DNA from: Polychytrium aggregatum | Taxonomy: Eukaryota; Chytridiomycota; Chytridiomycetes; Polychytriales | Length of the DNA: 64,000 nt | Assembly: GCF_025602895.1 (NCBI RefSeq) | Contig: NW_026516259.1 | Coordinates: forward strand, 62,001-126,000 | Direction: 5' to 3' | Shown: piece by piece, positions 43,796 through 55,523 of the stretch | Position numbering within the stretch: position 1 is the stretch's first letter | How the letters are laid out: the number at the start of each line of letters is the position of its first letter | Position numbers and translations under genes: made by a program | Notes under the pieces: generated by a model | What the model was told of the DNA's origin: nothing | Databases searched by the model: none | What the model saw: the letters and a program-made list of their open reading frames with translations, nothing else

Positions 43796-44456
43796 GCGTG
43801 TCCTGCGAGCACTGCATTCGCTCCAGCCCGGACTGTCGATCCTCGTGGATGCGCAAGACCGGACATGCAGATGACCCCGGGATGGCAGTGGCCTTGGATG
43901 TGCGCGACACCCGCCAGGCAGAGCTACAATAGACACATTGATCGTGGATGCACTGCCCAGTGCGAACAGCTTGTGCAGACCGGGTGAGCGGCCGTGGGGA
44001 GTGTTCGGCTTTGATGCCCACGCACCGCCACTCGCCGGTGGCGGTCGTCGGTTCTTCGCGCCAAGAACAGCGCTTGTTTCAGCAAACGGCCATGGCATGC
44101 CGACAGGGCAGCTGCACCCGACCCAGCCATCCCATCGGCTCGCCCATTCTGCAACCCACAATCCAGTGCATGACCTGAGCAGGGCCGATCCTGCGTTCTT
44201 TGCACCTATCGTGTCGGCTTCTTGGCATCACCGCCCCCGTCTGATCATCTGGGTCTGTGCTTTCGCCCAACACCCGCCTTCCAGACCTGCCCCCTTCCCA
44301 GAGATCGAGCCATCTCGCTGCATCGGCCCCGTCTTTCTCCAGATCTTCCTGCCTCTCGTTCTTTCGTGCCTCTCTCGCCTCTCCAGAGCTTCGACCAACC
44401 CTCGCGATCCGCCAATCCACCGCTTTCCACGGATCCATCGTCCGAGTTCCATCGCC
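43796..44456. other. Intergenic, chitin synthase promoter
   Basis: About 660 bp between two plus-strand genes. An upstream in-frame open stretch from 43938 exists but has no coding look. No TATA box was seen. Confidence 0.55.
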
Positions 44457-47400
44457 ATGCGTCGAGCAGAACAACCGTACCCGCCCCGTTCCGACCAGCA
44501 GCATGACTCGGAAACCTCCAAGCTTTTGGCTGATAGCTCGGCTTCAGACGACCACACCCTCTCTGCGATCGACCCCAACCGTCCTGCGTCCTGGACCCTG
44601 TCCACGCCCTCGACGGCGCTCACGCCAAGCACATCCGGACCCGAACCCTTCAACAGCCACAGCAGCAACAGCAACAGCAACAGCAATAGTGTTCATCCCC
44701 AAAGCGCTGCTTTCGCTGTCCCCGCCGCCGCCGCTGCAGATCTCGTCAGGCCCAGCAGCAGAGCCAACACCGACTCGGTCTTTGTGACAATGGACTCGCT
44801 TGGGTTGGCCCCAGGCACCTTCGCCCAGACCCAAGAACGGCGAGAGCCGTCTTCCCTGACCATGGACTCATTCGCTCATCCATATCCGCCGCCGACGGGA
44901 CTGCAGCCGCCAAACCCGTCTCCTCGTCCGAGTGCCAGCTTCCAGTCCTTCGACATGTCCGTTGCTTCGGGTCCACCAGAAGAGTATCCTTCCGAACGAG
45001 CCCCAAGCCGAGCCCGTGCCTATGATGTGCCCTTGCGCAACTCGTATCAGCCAGGTAAGCCTGCCGCCAGCGACCGTCAGTGCGAGCGTGCATTTGGGTC
45101 TGCCGACATCACTTGCCGAAGCGACCTGAGGGTCGATCCATTCGATGCAGATACTTCTGCAAATATCCCTCCCCTGATACTCTCCCCGGGTTGGCCTGCT
45201 CCGGCAATCTGGCCATCCAAACTGCTCGTCCCGGGACCAACACAGGCACATATCCTGCTCCGGCTTCGATCCAGCAGTCCCAGCCCGAGGCGAGATCCAA
45301 CCGTCGCTCGCACGAAATCGAAGTTGATGATGGCCGACGAGCGTCGCAAGGTTGGTCAGCCGAGAGAAGCAGAGACTTGCTTGCTTGCTTGACTCATGAG
45401 GCGCGCGAATGTGCAAGAGCAGCCACTGCGTGATGATGCTCATCGGGCTCGTGATGCTGCAGCTCCATATCCGGGACATATCCACTATGAGGATCAACAT
45501 AGCCAGCGCCAGATGCCGCCTCTGCCGCTACCGCCCCAGCCCCACCATCTTTCGGCGGCGTCCGCTGTCTCGGGCCAAACTCACGCCAACTACGACGCCG
45601 ATCGACGATTCAATACCACACCCGTTCCCACCCCGCAAACCGAGCACATGGTGAGCTTTGGCCCAGGACCGTCCTATCAAGGACCAAGCCACTCGAACGA
45701 CTGGGCCTTCAACAGCTCTGCCCAGCAGCCCGGTCAGTCGCTACACGGCAGCGCCTACCTGATTGCCCCAAGCAGCGGCGAGAGGTCTCCGCATCCATAT
45801 GCATATATGCAAGGTTACGGCGTACCGCCGGAAATGCTGGGTGCGCCAGGCCAGCTCGTATTCCACCCCGATGCATTCTACCCACAGTACGGGACCTATG
45901 GCCGATACATCCTGTATCCGGGCATCAACTACTCGAGCATGCAGATGCCCTATCCACAAGCACCCCAGAATGAGCAGGAGGAGCCGCTGCCCGACATCGG
46001 TGGTAGCCACCAGCGACCTCACGCACTTTCCGAGTACAACTACCCTCTCCCTCGGCCGCTCTTCCGACACCGAACCCATAAGATGGTGCAGCTTACTGAA
46101 ACCGGCAACTTCACGGTCGAGATTCCCGTTCCAGATGACCTGCTCAGCCGAGCGGCCTACACCGAGGACAAGGAGTTTACGCACATGAAATGTGAGCAAC
46201 CGATCGCGATCGCTATGGGCCAAGGCGAAGGAGAAGGGCTGTTCCGACACTGTTTCTGGGATGCATCATCGGTGCAGCCCTGTTGATCCATCGACTGATA
46301 TATCGTTTCCTTGCTTCCGGCCGCAGACACGGCCGTGACGGGTGATCCAGACGAGTTTGTCAAGAACGACTACACGCTTCGGCAAGTGGAGATGGAGCGA
46401 GAGACCGAAATCTTCATCGTCGTGACCATGTACAACGAGGACGAGACGCTCTTCCTTCGGACTTGGAAGAGCATTGTCAAAAACATTGCCCATATCTGCT
46501 CGAAGCGCAAGTCGGACGTGTGGGGCCCCGATGGCTGGAAAAAGATCGTTGTCTGCGTGGTATCGGACGGCCGAGAGAAGGCAAGTTCAGTGGATTATCT
46601 CGATCGCGAGCCGTGTCGCCGTGCTGCGGAGATGTGCTAAAGTTGGACAAGCAGAGGTGAATAGAGGACTGAGCGAGTAGGGACGGAGTGGGCGAGTGAG
46701 GACTCGGTGGGCACCGAGGAAGAACTCAATAGCGGGCTCGAGTCATATACTCCTTCAGCAAACTGACCGTTTTTCAATCAGATCCATCCAAAAACCCTGA
46801 GCGCCATCGGCATCCTGGGCGCCTATCAAGAAGGTGTCATCAAGACCCATGTCGACACGACAGGTTAGACGCCAATGGCCATCCTCCCGTGCATCTGGAC
46901 ACGCTGGTTGCTTGTCATTCTTGCCTTGGCTCACTCATCACGAACGATCCGCCCTCTGTCGCCCACTTTTTCTCGGCCAGGAACCTCGGCACACGTGTTC
47001 GAGTATACGACGCAAAAATACATCGACACAGACTACAAAATCAAAGGTGCGAACATGTTCCGCAAGTGTTTGATCGCTGGCTCCACGCCTGTCGGGATTC
47101 GCATCTCATCTGCTGCATCAATCGCTCGGCCTCAGACGATCTGGTGCCCATACAGCTCCTGTTTTGCCTCAAGGAGAAAAATGCCAAGAAGATCAACTCC
47201 CATCGCTGGTTCTTCAACGCCTTTGGCCGGGTTTTGAACCCCAACGTCTGCGTTCTGATCGATGTCGGCACCAAGCCCTCGGACAAGAGCATCTACAAGC
47301 TGTGGAAAGGTACCGTCCGCGCCGTGTTGCACGATCGCTGTAGTGCTGCTTCTGTAACTTGCCCTCGGCCATTTGACCAACGCCGAACGTCCCGATGCAG

Positions 47401-50165
47401 CATTCCACAATGACAGCATGGTCGGAGGCGCTTGTGGCGAGATCTATGTCGAGAAGGGCCCGTTCTGGTACAAGTTGCTGAATCCGCTCGTGGCGGCGCA
47501 GAATTTCGAGTACAAGATGAGCAATATCTTGGTAGGCAGAGATGCCCATTGTCTATTCTCGATGTAGCTTCGATCCGCTGTGCATTGCTGTGAGACGCCA
47601 TGTGGTGCTCGAGCCATGGATCTGGTCGCCATTCCGTGCCGTTCTGGCCTTGCTTGCGACGACATCCACCGCTCATGCCTCTGCTCCACTTCCTTTCTAT
47701 CTTAGGACAAGCCCTTCGAATCGTGCTTTGGATTCATTTCGGTCCTCCCTGGTGCATTCTCGGCCTACCGTTACAAGGCTCTCCGCAGTAGTAACGAGGA
47801 AGCCGGTCCGCTGGCCAAGTACTTCCTGGGCGAGAAAATGCACGACACGGCCAGTGTCGGCACTGCCAATATGTAGGTCGATGTGTTGATTTGAACACCG
47901 ATGCCGACATTCTCAGTGATACTGTTCCGCCCCCCCCCCACCGTTGCATACGGCTATCCTGACGCTCCTCGCCTATTTAGGTATCTGGCTGAGGACCGAA
48001 TTCTTTGCTTTGAGCTCGTGACGAAGCGGAAGGAAAGATGGATCCTCAAGTACATCAAGGTGAGCGGTGGAGCCGCATGCATGCTTCAGCAAAGGCAGCT
48101 CTTCATCGTCGGAGACCCAGGGCCTGACCGAACGCTTTGCATACTTTATTTATCAACGGTCGGTAAAACTTTTGATTCCAGGACGCCCATGCCGAAACAG
48201 ACGTGCCAAATACCCTTGCCGAGTTCATATGTAAATGAAGACCTCATCCGTCGGTTGCATAAGATCCCGCAACGATACCGGACTGCCCTGTCGTACACGA
48301 CTCCTGCGACTGACACCTTCCCTCGATCCTTGACTCGCACAAACAGCCCAGCGCCGTCGGTGGCTCAACGGCTCGTTCTTTGCTGGCGTCCACTCCATCA
48401 CCCGCTTCTATCAGATATTCCGGTCAGGACACAGCGGTGCCCGCAAGTTTGGGCTGCTGATCCAAACGCTATGTGAGTGAGCTTCTGTTCTTGAGCCGCA
48501 CACCTTTCACATGTGCCTATAACTATCCAGAGACGGCCGCTTCCCGGACTAACGGCTTTCTACTCCGACAACCTGGCAGACAATGTCATCAACTTGATCT
48601 TCAACTGGTTTTCTATTGCCAACTTCTATTTGATATTTTGTAAGTACCGCGGCGTGTCCAACAGCCAAGCTGTGGCTCCTCCCCGGGCTTCACATGCGGC
48701 AAACTCGCAGCTGACGCAAGTGCTCTGTTGCTCTAGATTTCCTGGTCGGTGGCACCTTGACCAATCCCAACGATCCGCTCTACAAGGCGTGGCCCGGCAT
48801 CGCATATCTGTTTGTGGGCTTTCAGCAGCTGTACCTGTTTGCTCTGCTGCTGTGCTTCCTCGCGGCCCTGGGAAACCGGCCACAGGGCACCAGAATTGTG
48901 TATTTTATGTGCTTTTTCCTGTTTGGTGTCATCATGCTGATATCCCTGATCGTGGTAAGCTGTCGCACACTCACTCCAGGCAGGGCTTCTTTGCTGAATG
49001 CATGACACTCGCCGTCCAAGTTGACTGGCAGAAATCCCATCACCGTGTTCACCTGCTAACTGCCGTCGCTTTCTCTTCCCTGCCTCCCCAAACCCCGCTT
49101 GCAGTCGGGCTATGCAATGTATCGCTCGTTCCCACAAACGCCAGAAGAATGGGGCGGTTCTTCCGCTCTCATCGTCCTGTTCAGCCGACCGGTCTTCCGC
49201 GATCTACTGGTCTCAATCTCCGCAACCTACGGCGCATACTTCATATCCAGCTTCATATACCTCGATCCCTGGCATATGGTAAGTTGTCTTGCTGCGTGTG
49301 ATCTGGTCATCACCGCCTCGGTGGGACGCTCGAGCACATATATGGACGCAACCGTCCGCTGACCCAGAACGCCACATCAGTTCACATCGTTCCTGCAGTA
49401 CATGGTGCTGCTGCCTTCGTTCACAAACATCCTGATGGTCTATGCCTGTAAGCGATTGCTCTGATGGCTGCCAACGACTGAATCGCTGCTGCTGCTGCTG
49501 CCGTTGCGGCTGTACGAATCGACTCGCACCCATCCTCATTGCCCTCTGGTTCAGTTTGCAACCTTCATGACATCTCCTGGGGAACCAAAGGGGACACAAT
49601 CACGCCGACATTTGTGGCGCCTGTCATCGTCAAGCGCGAGGAAGACGGCCGGGTGGTGGCGGATGTGGATCTGCCTGTCGAGAAGCAGGACATCAACTTG
49701 AAATACCAAGAGTTTATGGCCGCACTCGGCAAGGACAACAGCAAGAAGAACAAAAAGACCAAGAATAGCAAGAAGGCCAAGACTGAAAAGGAGCAGGAAG
49801 ACTACTTTCGCTACTTCCGGACCCGCGTGGTGCTCTTCTGGATGGCGTCCAATCTGCTGCTTGTCTCGGCCCTGACGACTCCCAGTGTCGCGCAAGTTCT
49901 GAACATCAGCACAAGCGGCAGCAACACAAATAACCCCTACCTGACAGTCATCATGGTTCGTGGACATCCGTTCCTTCTCCGTGCCCATGATCTGCTGATC
50001 CGCCGTGCGATTCGAGCCTGGCGCTGCCGGCCACGCGGGTTAACCTGTGATCCTCCCTCCTCCGTTCCCTTCCCTTCCCTTCCCTTACCTCTGAAACAGT
50101 GGTCGGTGGCCATTTTGAGTGTTATGCGATTTATCGGTAGCATCGTGTTTCTCGTCAAGAAGTAG
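44457..50165 (+). CDS. Chitin synthase, division 1 (class I-III type)
   Basis: This plasma-membrane GT2 glycosyltransferase polymerises UDP-GlcNAc into chitin. About 17 introns were traced with matching phases, giving roughly 1150 residues. The first 500 are disordered, Ser/Pro-rich. The catalytic part reads in order [77 protein letters not shown] and [13 protein letters not shown] (the product-binding signature). Transmembrane helices follow ([19 protein letters not shown], then around [19 protein letters not shown]), then WGTKGD, a Lys-rich loop and two last helices ending FLVKK. The QRRRW exon is 48347-48474. The intron after DGREK (46581-46781) begins GCAAGT, a GC-AG intron. An optional small exon near 45180-45346 is uncertain. 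Start ATG 44457 was chosen because the Ser-rich coding signal begins there. Confidence 0.92.
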
Positions 50166-50621
50166 TCCGGCGACACCGGCTTCGCGAGCCCGATCCGGCA
50201 ACGACCCTGTCTTCAGCCGTGCACCATGGCATATGGAACAAACCCATTCCCATCTGAGCGAGTGTGCCTCAAAGCCTCCCTTCACTCCCTCTCAAAGACC
50301 AAAAAACTACACCCGCCGCTGTGGTCGACATGTGCAATATATATGTTTGGGGGTCAGATGCGAACATTGCTATTTACACATGTACCATGAGGCCGACATT
50401 GTGGCTCATCCCTCGGCCGCAATCGAAGGAGGGGCTGTGACTTACAATGTGATTGATGAAGAAAAGTGATGAAACGAACAAACTGGAAAGGGCATGGCTT
50501 CCATCGATACACGCAGCTCATCGACCTGCGCGCTTCCTCGGGTTGGATGCTCCGATGTTCTCGTTCAGGACACGAGCACCCCTTCCTTCCCTCCGACACT
50601 TTATAAATCTTTGGGTGGCAG
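50166..50621. other. Convergent 3' region
   Basis: This lies between the chitin synthase and DUF676 lipase stop codons. No feature is supported. Confidence 0.55.
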
Positions 50622-52019
50622 CTATTTCTTGGCGGTCGACACAAAATCCAGGTCCGTAAAGTACTTGTCGACGAGATAGGAGACCTGGTCGGTTGTCTTG
50701 TCACTGGCTCGCCGCACAACGATGCCAGCGTGCGCACGCCGCTGTTCGAGCCGCACATGGACCTTTTCCCATCCGAGGCGGTTCAGGTTGTCGACCATCC
50801 AGTGGCGGATGTTGGTCGACTCTTGCGTGAGCAGCGCCGAAATGTGCTGGTGGCTCTCGGCCTCGCCGGTGGTGGTCGAGTCCAGGACGTCCTTGCATGA
50901 CTCGGTGAGGGCCTTTTGTTTGAACTCCTTGAACCACTCGTTCTCGACGTCGATGCCAGAGATGCGATTGGCCCGGTGGTAGAGCGCATAGGACGAGAGC
51001 GCCGTCAGGGCAATGGTGATGAAAACGGGAGCCAGGAGGATAAACATGCCGTACTTTGGGATGTCTGTGGGGTTGAAGGGCCGGGACACGAGCACGGCGT
51101 CCTCGCTCGGCACGATGCGCACGATCGAAGGGTACTGTGGGTCGATCACCTCGGCGGGCCGCTTGCGATACGGATTCGAGTGCTCGATCGAGCCCGTCGT
51201 GAAGCGAACGGTGGGGTCGTTCTGGACGTTGACGAAGCATGCACGCCGCGCAAAGAGCTGCAGGCCCTGGATGAAGCACGAGTCGTGGTCGGCCATCATG
51301 ATCAGGAGCGGCAATCCGTCGTGGTACTGGTCCCGCAGGGTGAGCTGGTGGCCCGTCCGCGAGGTGAAGGTGCGGGTGAGGGTGTTGAAGGCCCGGTTGA
51401 AGAAGGCAACATGAGGCTTCCACATCGAAACCTTGGGCAGCTCGCTGCCGAGGTGCGGCGTTGCCATGGTGACGAACAGCCGGGGCTGCACCGACGAGAA
51501 GGTGCCGTGGGCAAAGAGCTTGCCGATGGCGTACCGGCAAATCAGACCGCCGAGTGAGTAGCCCAGGAACGAAATCTCGGTGATGGACGGCTCGGACTGG
51601 AGCAGCTCCAGGATGTCGCGGACGATCCGATCGCCGCAGACGTCGATGCCGTCGAGGGTATTGATGCCTCGATTGGAGTTGCAGCAGAGGAGCTTGAGGT
51701 CAGGCTGGCGCTGCGATATGGCGTTGGTGAGGAACTGGAGATGCTCGGCGTTGCCCCTGGACAAAGCGGGAGCGAGCGGGTGATCATGAAGGACAAAATC
51801 TTTGTCAGTAGGGTCAACGACAGCTCGAGGATATGAGCCGCAGCCACAAGCGAAAATCTCAAGGGCTGCTGGAGTCGGGTGCTGTCGGCTGGAGTTGGGT
51901 GCTGTCGGCAAGGAAACCATCATTCTCCCACATTGATTCTTGGGCACCGACAATAGCCGTCGCTGTCGCTGAACTCCGGACGCTTACCATAGGCCGTGAT
52001 GGCAGACGAGCAGATGCAT
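50622..52019 (-). CDS. DUF676 serine lipase/esterase (ROG1/LPL1-like), membrane-anchored
   Basis: Two exons (52019-51988 and 51756-50622) give 388 residues. The 32-nt first exon is fixed by an in-frame TGA just before the ATG and by the junction that restores HHGLW|GNAEH, the oxyanion-hole motif HGLWGN of this family. FLGYSLGGLICRYAIGKL holds the nucleophile Ser (about residue 78) in GYSLGG, and TMATPHLGS follows. A hydrophobic segment (YGMFILLAPVFITIALTALS) near residues 265-285 could anchor it to a membrane or lipid droplet. Yeast relatives are Rog1 and the lipid-droplet phospholipase Lpl1. Catalytic Asp and His are likely in MMADHDS and further on, but I cannot place them surely. A C-terminal 100 residues show no known domain. 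Confidence 0.85.
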
Positions 52020-53126
52020 GGCTCAGGATCAGCGGAGCAGCTCGAGATTCGGTGTTGGCAAGGGCAGATAGCGGGAGGAAGAGCCAGATGAGGCCGTTGT
52101 GGTCAGAGTTGTGGTCAGAGATGTGGTCAGAGTTGTGGTCAGAGATGCGGTCAGAGTTCAAGATCGAGAGGTCCGGATGGAGCCTGGGCGATCTTGGGCA
52201 TTTGAAATGCCTTGCGGGGGACGACAGGCTCTTGGCCAGGTGTTGTGTTGTATTGTGTTGTGCTGTGGCCTTGTCGGCTTCGGCTTCGAGAGAACCTTCC
52301 TGACCCTAGCTCGATAGCGGGGTCGACCCCGGCATCTGCCGCCTGGAAGACGAGCCTCTGGCTCGAGACAATGGGCAATCACAAGCAGCGACGATCGGCT
52401 GGCATTGACGCTGCGATACAGGGGACGTGGTGCATGCACTCGACGACCTGGACAGCTAGCTCCGTGGCTTCTCGATTATCAGGATTGTCGACCTGCTCGA
52501 GTCGCTTGGGCTTCAGTCTCCTTGCACACACTCTTTGGTCATGACGGGCGATGGTCGGGTGTGTATTCAGAGCCCAGAATAAAAACGACAGCCCCTGGCT
52601 CAAAACAGGGTCTTCTTGTCTCGTTTTTGGGCACGCTTTTATCATAGAGTCGAAAAGAAGTTGGTAGAAAAGCAGAAAGACGGGAACAGAGGCAGGGAGA
52701 CAAAAGAGCAATCCGATTGGACGTCAGGGTAGGGAGAGTCATGGGTGGAGGGGGGGGGCGGGTCATCGGGAAGGAGAGAGGCAGGAAGTAGGAGCGGAAG
52801 GAGAGACCAGACGGAAACAACGGGCGTTAGATTCGTGGCTGTGGATGACGGGGTGGGGTGATGGTGTTTAGGTGGTCGTATCGCGCAGAGATCGAGGTCC
52901 AGGATATGGAAAGCAGGGCTGCCATGGCCGATATCAAGTGACGACATGCGATACTCGTTCGATATGAAGGGGAAAGCAGTCGTTCTAGCAGCTATAGAGA
53001 CAAAATAATAGCACAGCGTGCATGCGACGGTCTCGAAGCTCAGAGGAGGGGAGGGGACAAGGGAAGTACTCCCCCCTCCCGCCCCTGCCAGGTTTTGCGA
53101 ATTACCCTGGGAGACTGCCGACAGAA
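52020..53126. other. Intergenic with short tandem repeats
   Basis: This holds about five 12-bp units GTGGTCAGAGTT/A (52097-52155), a pentamer run TGTTG/TGTGT near 52240-52265, and an eight- to nine-G run at 52749. It carries the promoter of the lipase and the 3' flank of the CBM21-like gene. No gene is supported. Confidence 0.6.
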
Positions 53127-55523
53127 TCAGAGGGTCCGGTAGGACTTGTATCCTCGCGAGCGAGTGGTGGGCAGAGGGCTCTGGGTTGACGGGATCGACG
53201 TCGTGATCTCCGCCGTTGGCATGGCTGTGGAGGTGGATGTGGATGTGGCCGAGAAGGAAATGTCCTCGAGGTTGGCCTCGTAGCGGGTGTCGTAGTCAAA
53301 GGCCTTGGAGAGCTTGGTGTTCCTTTTCCTTGTGCTATAGGACATGTCGGGCGAGCGCACGATGTCCGAGTAGGAGAAGTCCTCGTTGGATGAGTGGCCC
53401 TCATAGTAGTCGTCCGCCGTGTATTTTGGCGTCTTCTTCTTGGACATGGACCCATAGATGTCGTAGGAGGTATAGTCCAAATCCGACTCCTTGCCGTAGG
53501 TGTAGTTGCCGTGGTGCAACGACGAGGACACCGTGGCCGGCGAGGCGGATGTGGGGGACGAAATCGAGCTCTTGGAGGACGAGCTGGGGGTGGCCGAAGT
53601 AACAACGATCGGCGACTCGAGGGCCTCTGTCGCGGACGGGGCAAAGTCGCTGACCTGCGGCGAGGGCTTGAGCGAGTCGGCAAGCGACTGGACCGAGTCC
53701 ATCCAGAGCGACGAGATGTCAGGCGAGGAGACAGCCAGCTCGGAGATGGCAAGCAGGGTGTTGTTGGGGGTGTTGGAGGGGGCGCTGATCAGGTTTACAG
53801 TGAGGCCAAAGCTCCAGCTGGTGGAGATGACCGGCAGGCTGTCGCCGACCGACTCGGCCTTGAACAGCGCGACGGTGGTGAAGCGGATGGGCTTGGCCTC
53901 TTGCTGGAAGATGAGGTTGGTGCTGGGGCTCTCGGACGACATCGAGTAGCCCAGATCGGGGACATCCAGGCGGTCCAGCTTGCCATCGCCGTTCGAAAGC
54001 GAGCGGTCCGACTTGCTCTTGATCATGTCGAGGAGTCCCATGCTGTCGCCGGTCTCTTTGGGTCTCAAAGAGCTGCTCAGGCCCGAGAAGGAGGTAGTGG
54101 GGCTGTGCTCTCTCGCCGAGAGGACCAGGATGGTGTCTGGTTTGATGTCAACCTTTTGCATGTCGGGGACACTGGAGGCGTGGGACTGGTGGGCGAGCGA
54201 CCCACCACTGCTGCTCAAGGCCCGTGAGGCGTAGTAGGAACCATCCGATGGCCGAAACAGCTCGGCAACGTCGCTCAGGATGTTGACCGAAGCGGGCGAG
54301 ACACCGGAGGACTCGCCCGGCTTGCCGCAGGGCCCGTCGGCGATCTTTTGGTCGCTGGCCTTTCCGGGAGGAGCGGGCGCTGTTTCGACTCCGTGGAACT
54401 TTTCGACGACGGCCTGGGCGACTTCCATGACCGCCTGCATCAGAGGCGACTCGAGAGCAAAGTCAAAGTCATAGTAGCAGGTGTGGACGGTCTCGGCGAT
54501 CTTGGGCTTGGAGCCCTTGGCGAGGCGGTGGGTCATGGAGGGCGATGAGGGACTCTCGGGCCCGAGGGCATCGGACGAGGAGCTGAGAGAGCGCTGTAGC
54601 GACGGTGCGTTTTGTACGCAAATAGACTCCAGGTGCTTCATCGGCAGTTTGACCGACGACCTCCAGTGGTTCAGTGAAAACGACACCTGAAAGTCCTTGT
54701 CCTTGTAGATCGGAGGGATTCTCACACTCGTGTGGATGACATTGGCCGAAGTGATGTAGACCTCATCCAGGACAATCCCAAAGTTGTCAGAGTCGGCCAG
54801 GGTACTGGAATTGGACCCGCGATTGCAGTGGGGGCCGGGCAAGTTGTGGAAGGCGAGCATGTAGTGGACATAGAGGCCGAGATCGTCGGGGGTAGTTGGG
54901 CTTTCTGCCGTGGTATTAAGTTTGGGGGCGGCCGCCGCCGGCGGAAAGTTGGCTCCCGAATTCGATCGACTCGGAACGAGCGGCGACTTGATGGTGGTGA
55001 CCTCGTATTCGGGGGAGGCGAGGCAGACCGAAACCCGCGTGGTCATGATAGGGCTGGGCGAGGAAGAGGCAGACCGAGAAGGGACAGATATCATCGGAAC
55101 AGGGCTGCTGACGGGACTGGAGGTGGTGGCAGCTGCACCTCCGATGGAATTGATGGCGATGGGATTGACGCTGATGGGATTGGAGATGGAATTGGTGGCC
55201 ACAGCGTTGCTGGGAGCGTTGGCAGTGGTGGAAACCGTGCTGCCGGTGGTCGTCGAGGCAGTGGGCGTGACGGGGGTATGTTGGGGTGAGGAGCCGCTGC
55301 CAGAGCTTTCACGACCGTGTGGAGGCACCGAGACTTCCGAGTTGCGGGATTTTGGCGAAGGGCGAATGAGAATGCGGGTGATGATGTCCTCGATGTTGAA
55401 TTGGATTATTTTGGAGTGACCGAGGCCAAACGAAACGGATTTGCGCCCGGAGGCACTGAGACGCTGTTCGTCTTCATCGTGAGCCGTGGCCGAGTGTCGC
55501 CGGTGTGAATAGGGTCTCGACAT
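53127..55523 (-). CDS. Protein phosphatase 1 regulatory subunit with CBM21-like domain
   Basis: This is a single-exon 798-residue protein. A PP1-docking RVxF-type motif sits near the N-terminus (RKSVSFG, residues 27-33). A long Ser/Thr/Pro-rich linker follows. Residues about 210-310 look like a CBM21 carbohydrate-binding module: FGIVLDEVYITSANVIHTSV, then IYKDKDFQVSFSLNHWRSS, matching the family pattern of a strand followed by V.Y..NW. The family (yeast Gac1, animal PPP1R3) brings PP1 to glycogen and activates glycogen synthase. The C-terminal 450 residues are Ser-rich with TSYDIYGS-like low-complexity stretches and no known domain. The module is divergent, so the glycogen role is inferred. 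The ATG at 55523 is the first in frame. Confidence 0.65.
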   Translation of the reverse strand: MSRPYSHRRHSATAHDEDEQRLSASGRKSVSFGLGHSKIIQFNIEDIITRILIRPSPKSRNSEVSVPPHGRESSGSGSSPQHTPVTPTASTTTGSTVSTTANAPSNAVATNSISNPISVNPIAINSIGGAAATTSSPVSSPVPMISVPSRSASSSPSPIMTTRVSVCLASPEYEVTTIKSPLVPSRSNSGANFPPAAAAPKLNTTAESPTTPDDLGLYVHYMLAFHNLPGPHCNRGSNSSTLADSDNFGIVLDEVYITSANVIHTSVRIPPIYKDKDFQVSFSLNHWRSSVKLPMKHLESICVQNAPSLQRSLSSSSDALGPESPSSPSMTHRLAKGSKPKIAETVHTCYYDFDFALESPLMQAVMEVAQAVVEKFHGVETAPAPPGKASDQKIADGPCGKPGESSGVSPASVNILSDVAELFRPSDGSYYASRALSSSGGSLAHQSHASSVPDMQKVDIKPDTILVLSAREHSPTTSFSGLSSSLRPKETGDSMGLLDMIKSKSDRSLSNGDGKLDRLDVPDLGYSMSSESPSTNLIFQQEAKPIRFTTVALFKAESVGDSLPVISTSWSFGLTVNLISAPSNTPNNTLLAISELAVSSPDISSLWMDSVQSLADSLKPSPQVSDFAPSATEALESPIVVTSATPSSSSKSSISSPTSASPATVSSSLHHGNYTYGKESDLDYTSYDIYGSMSKKKTPKYTADDYYEGHSSNEDFSYSDIVRSPDMSYSTRKRNTKLSKAFDYDTRYEANLEDISFSATSTSTSTAMPTAEITTSIPSTQSPLPTTRSRGYKSYRTL

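Noticed and set aside
43938-44456. Chitin synthase start at 43938
   Set aside because: The added 173 residues have no coding character and lie in the likely 5' UTR; ATG 44457 has the Ser/Pro-rich family-like start.
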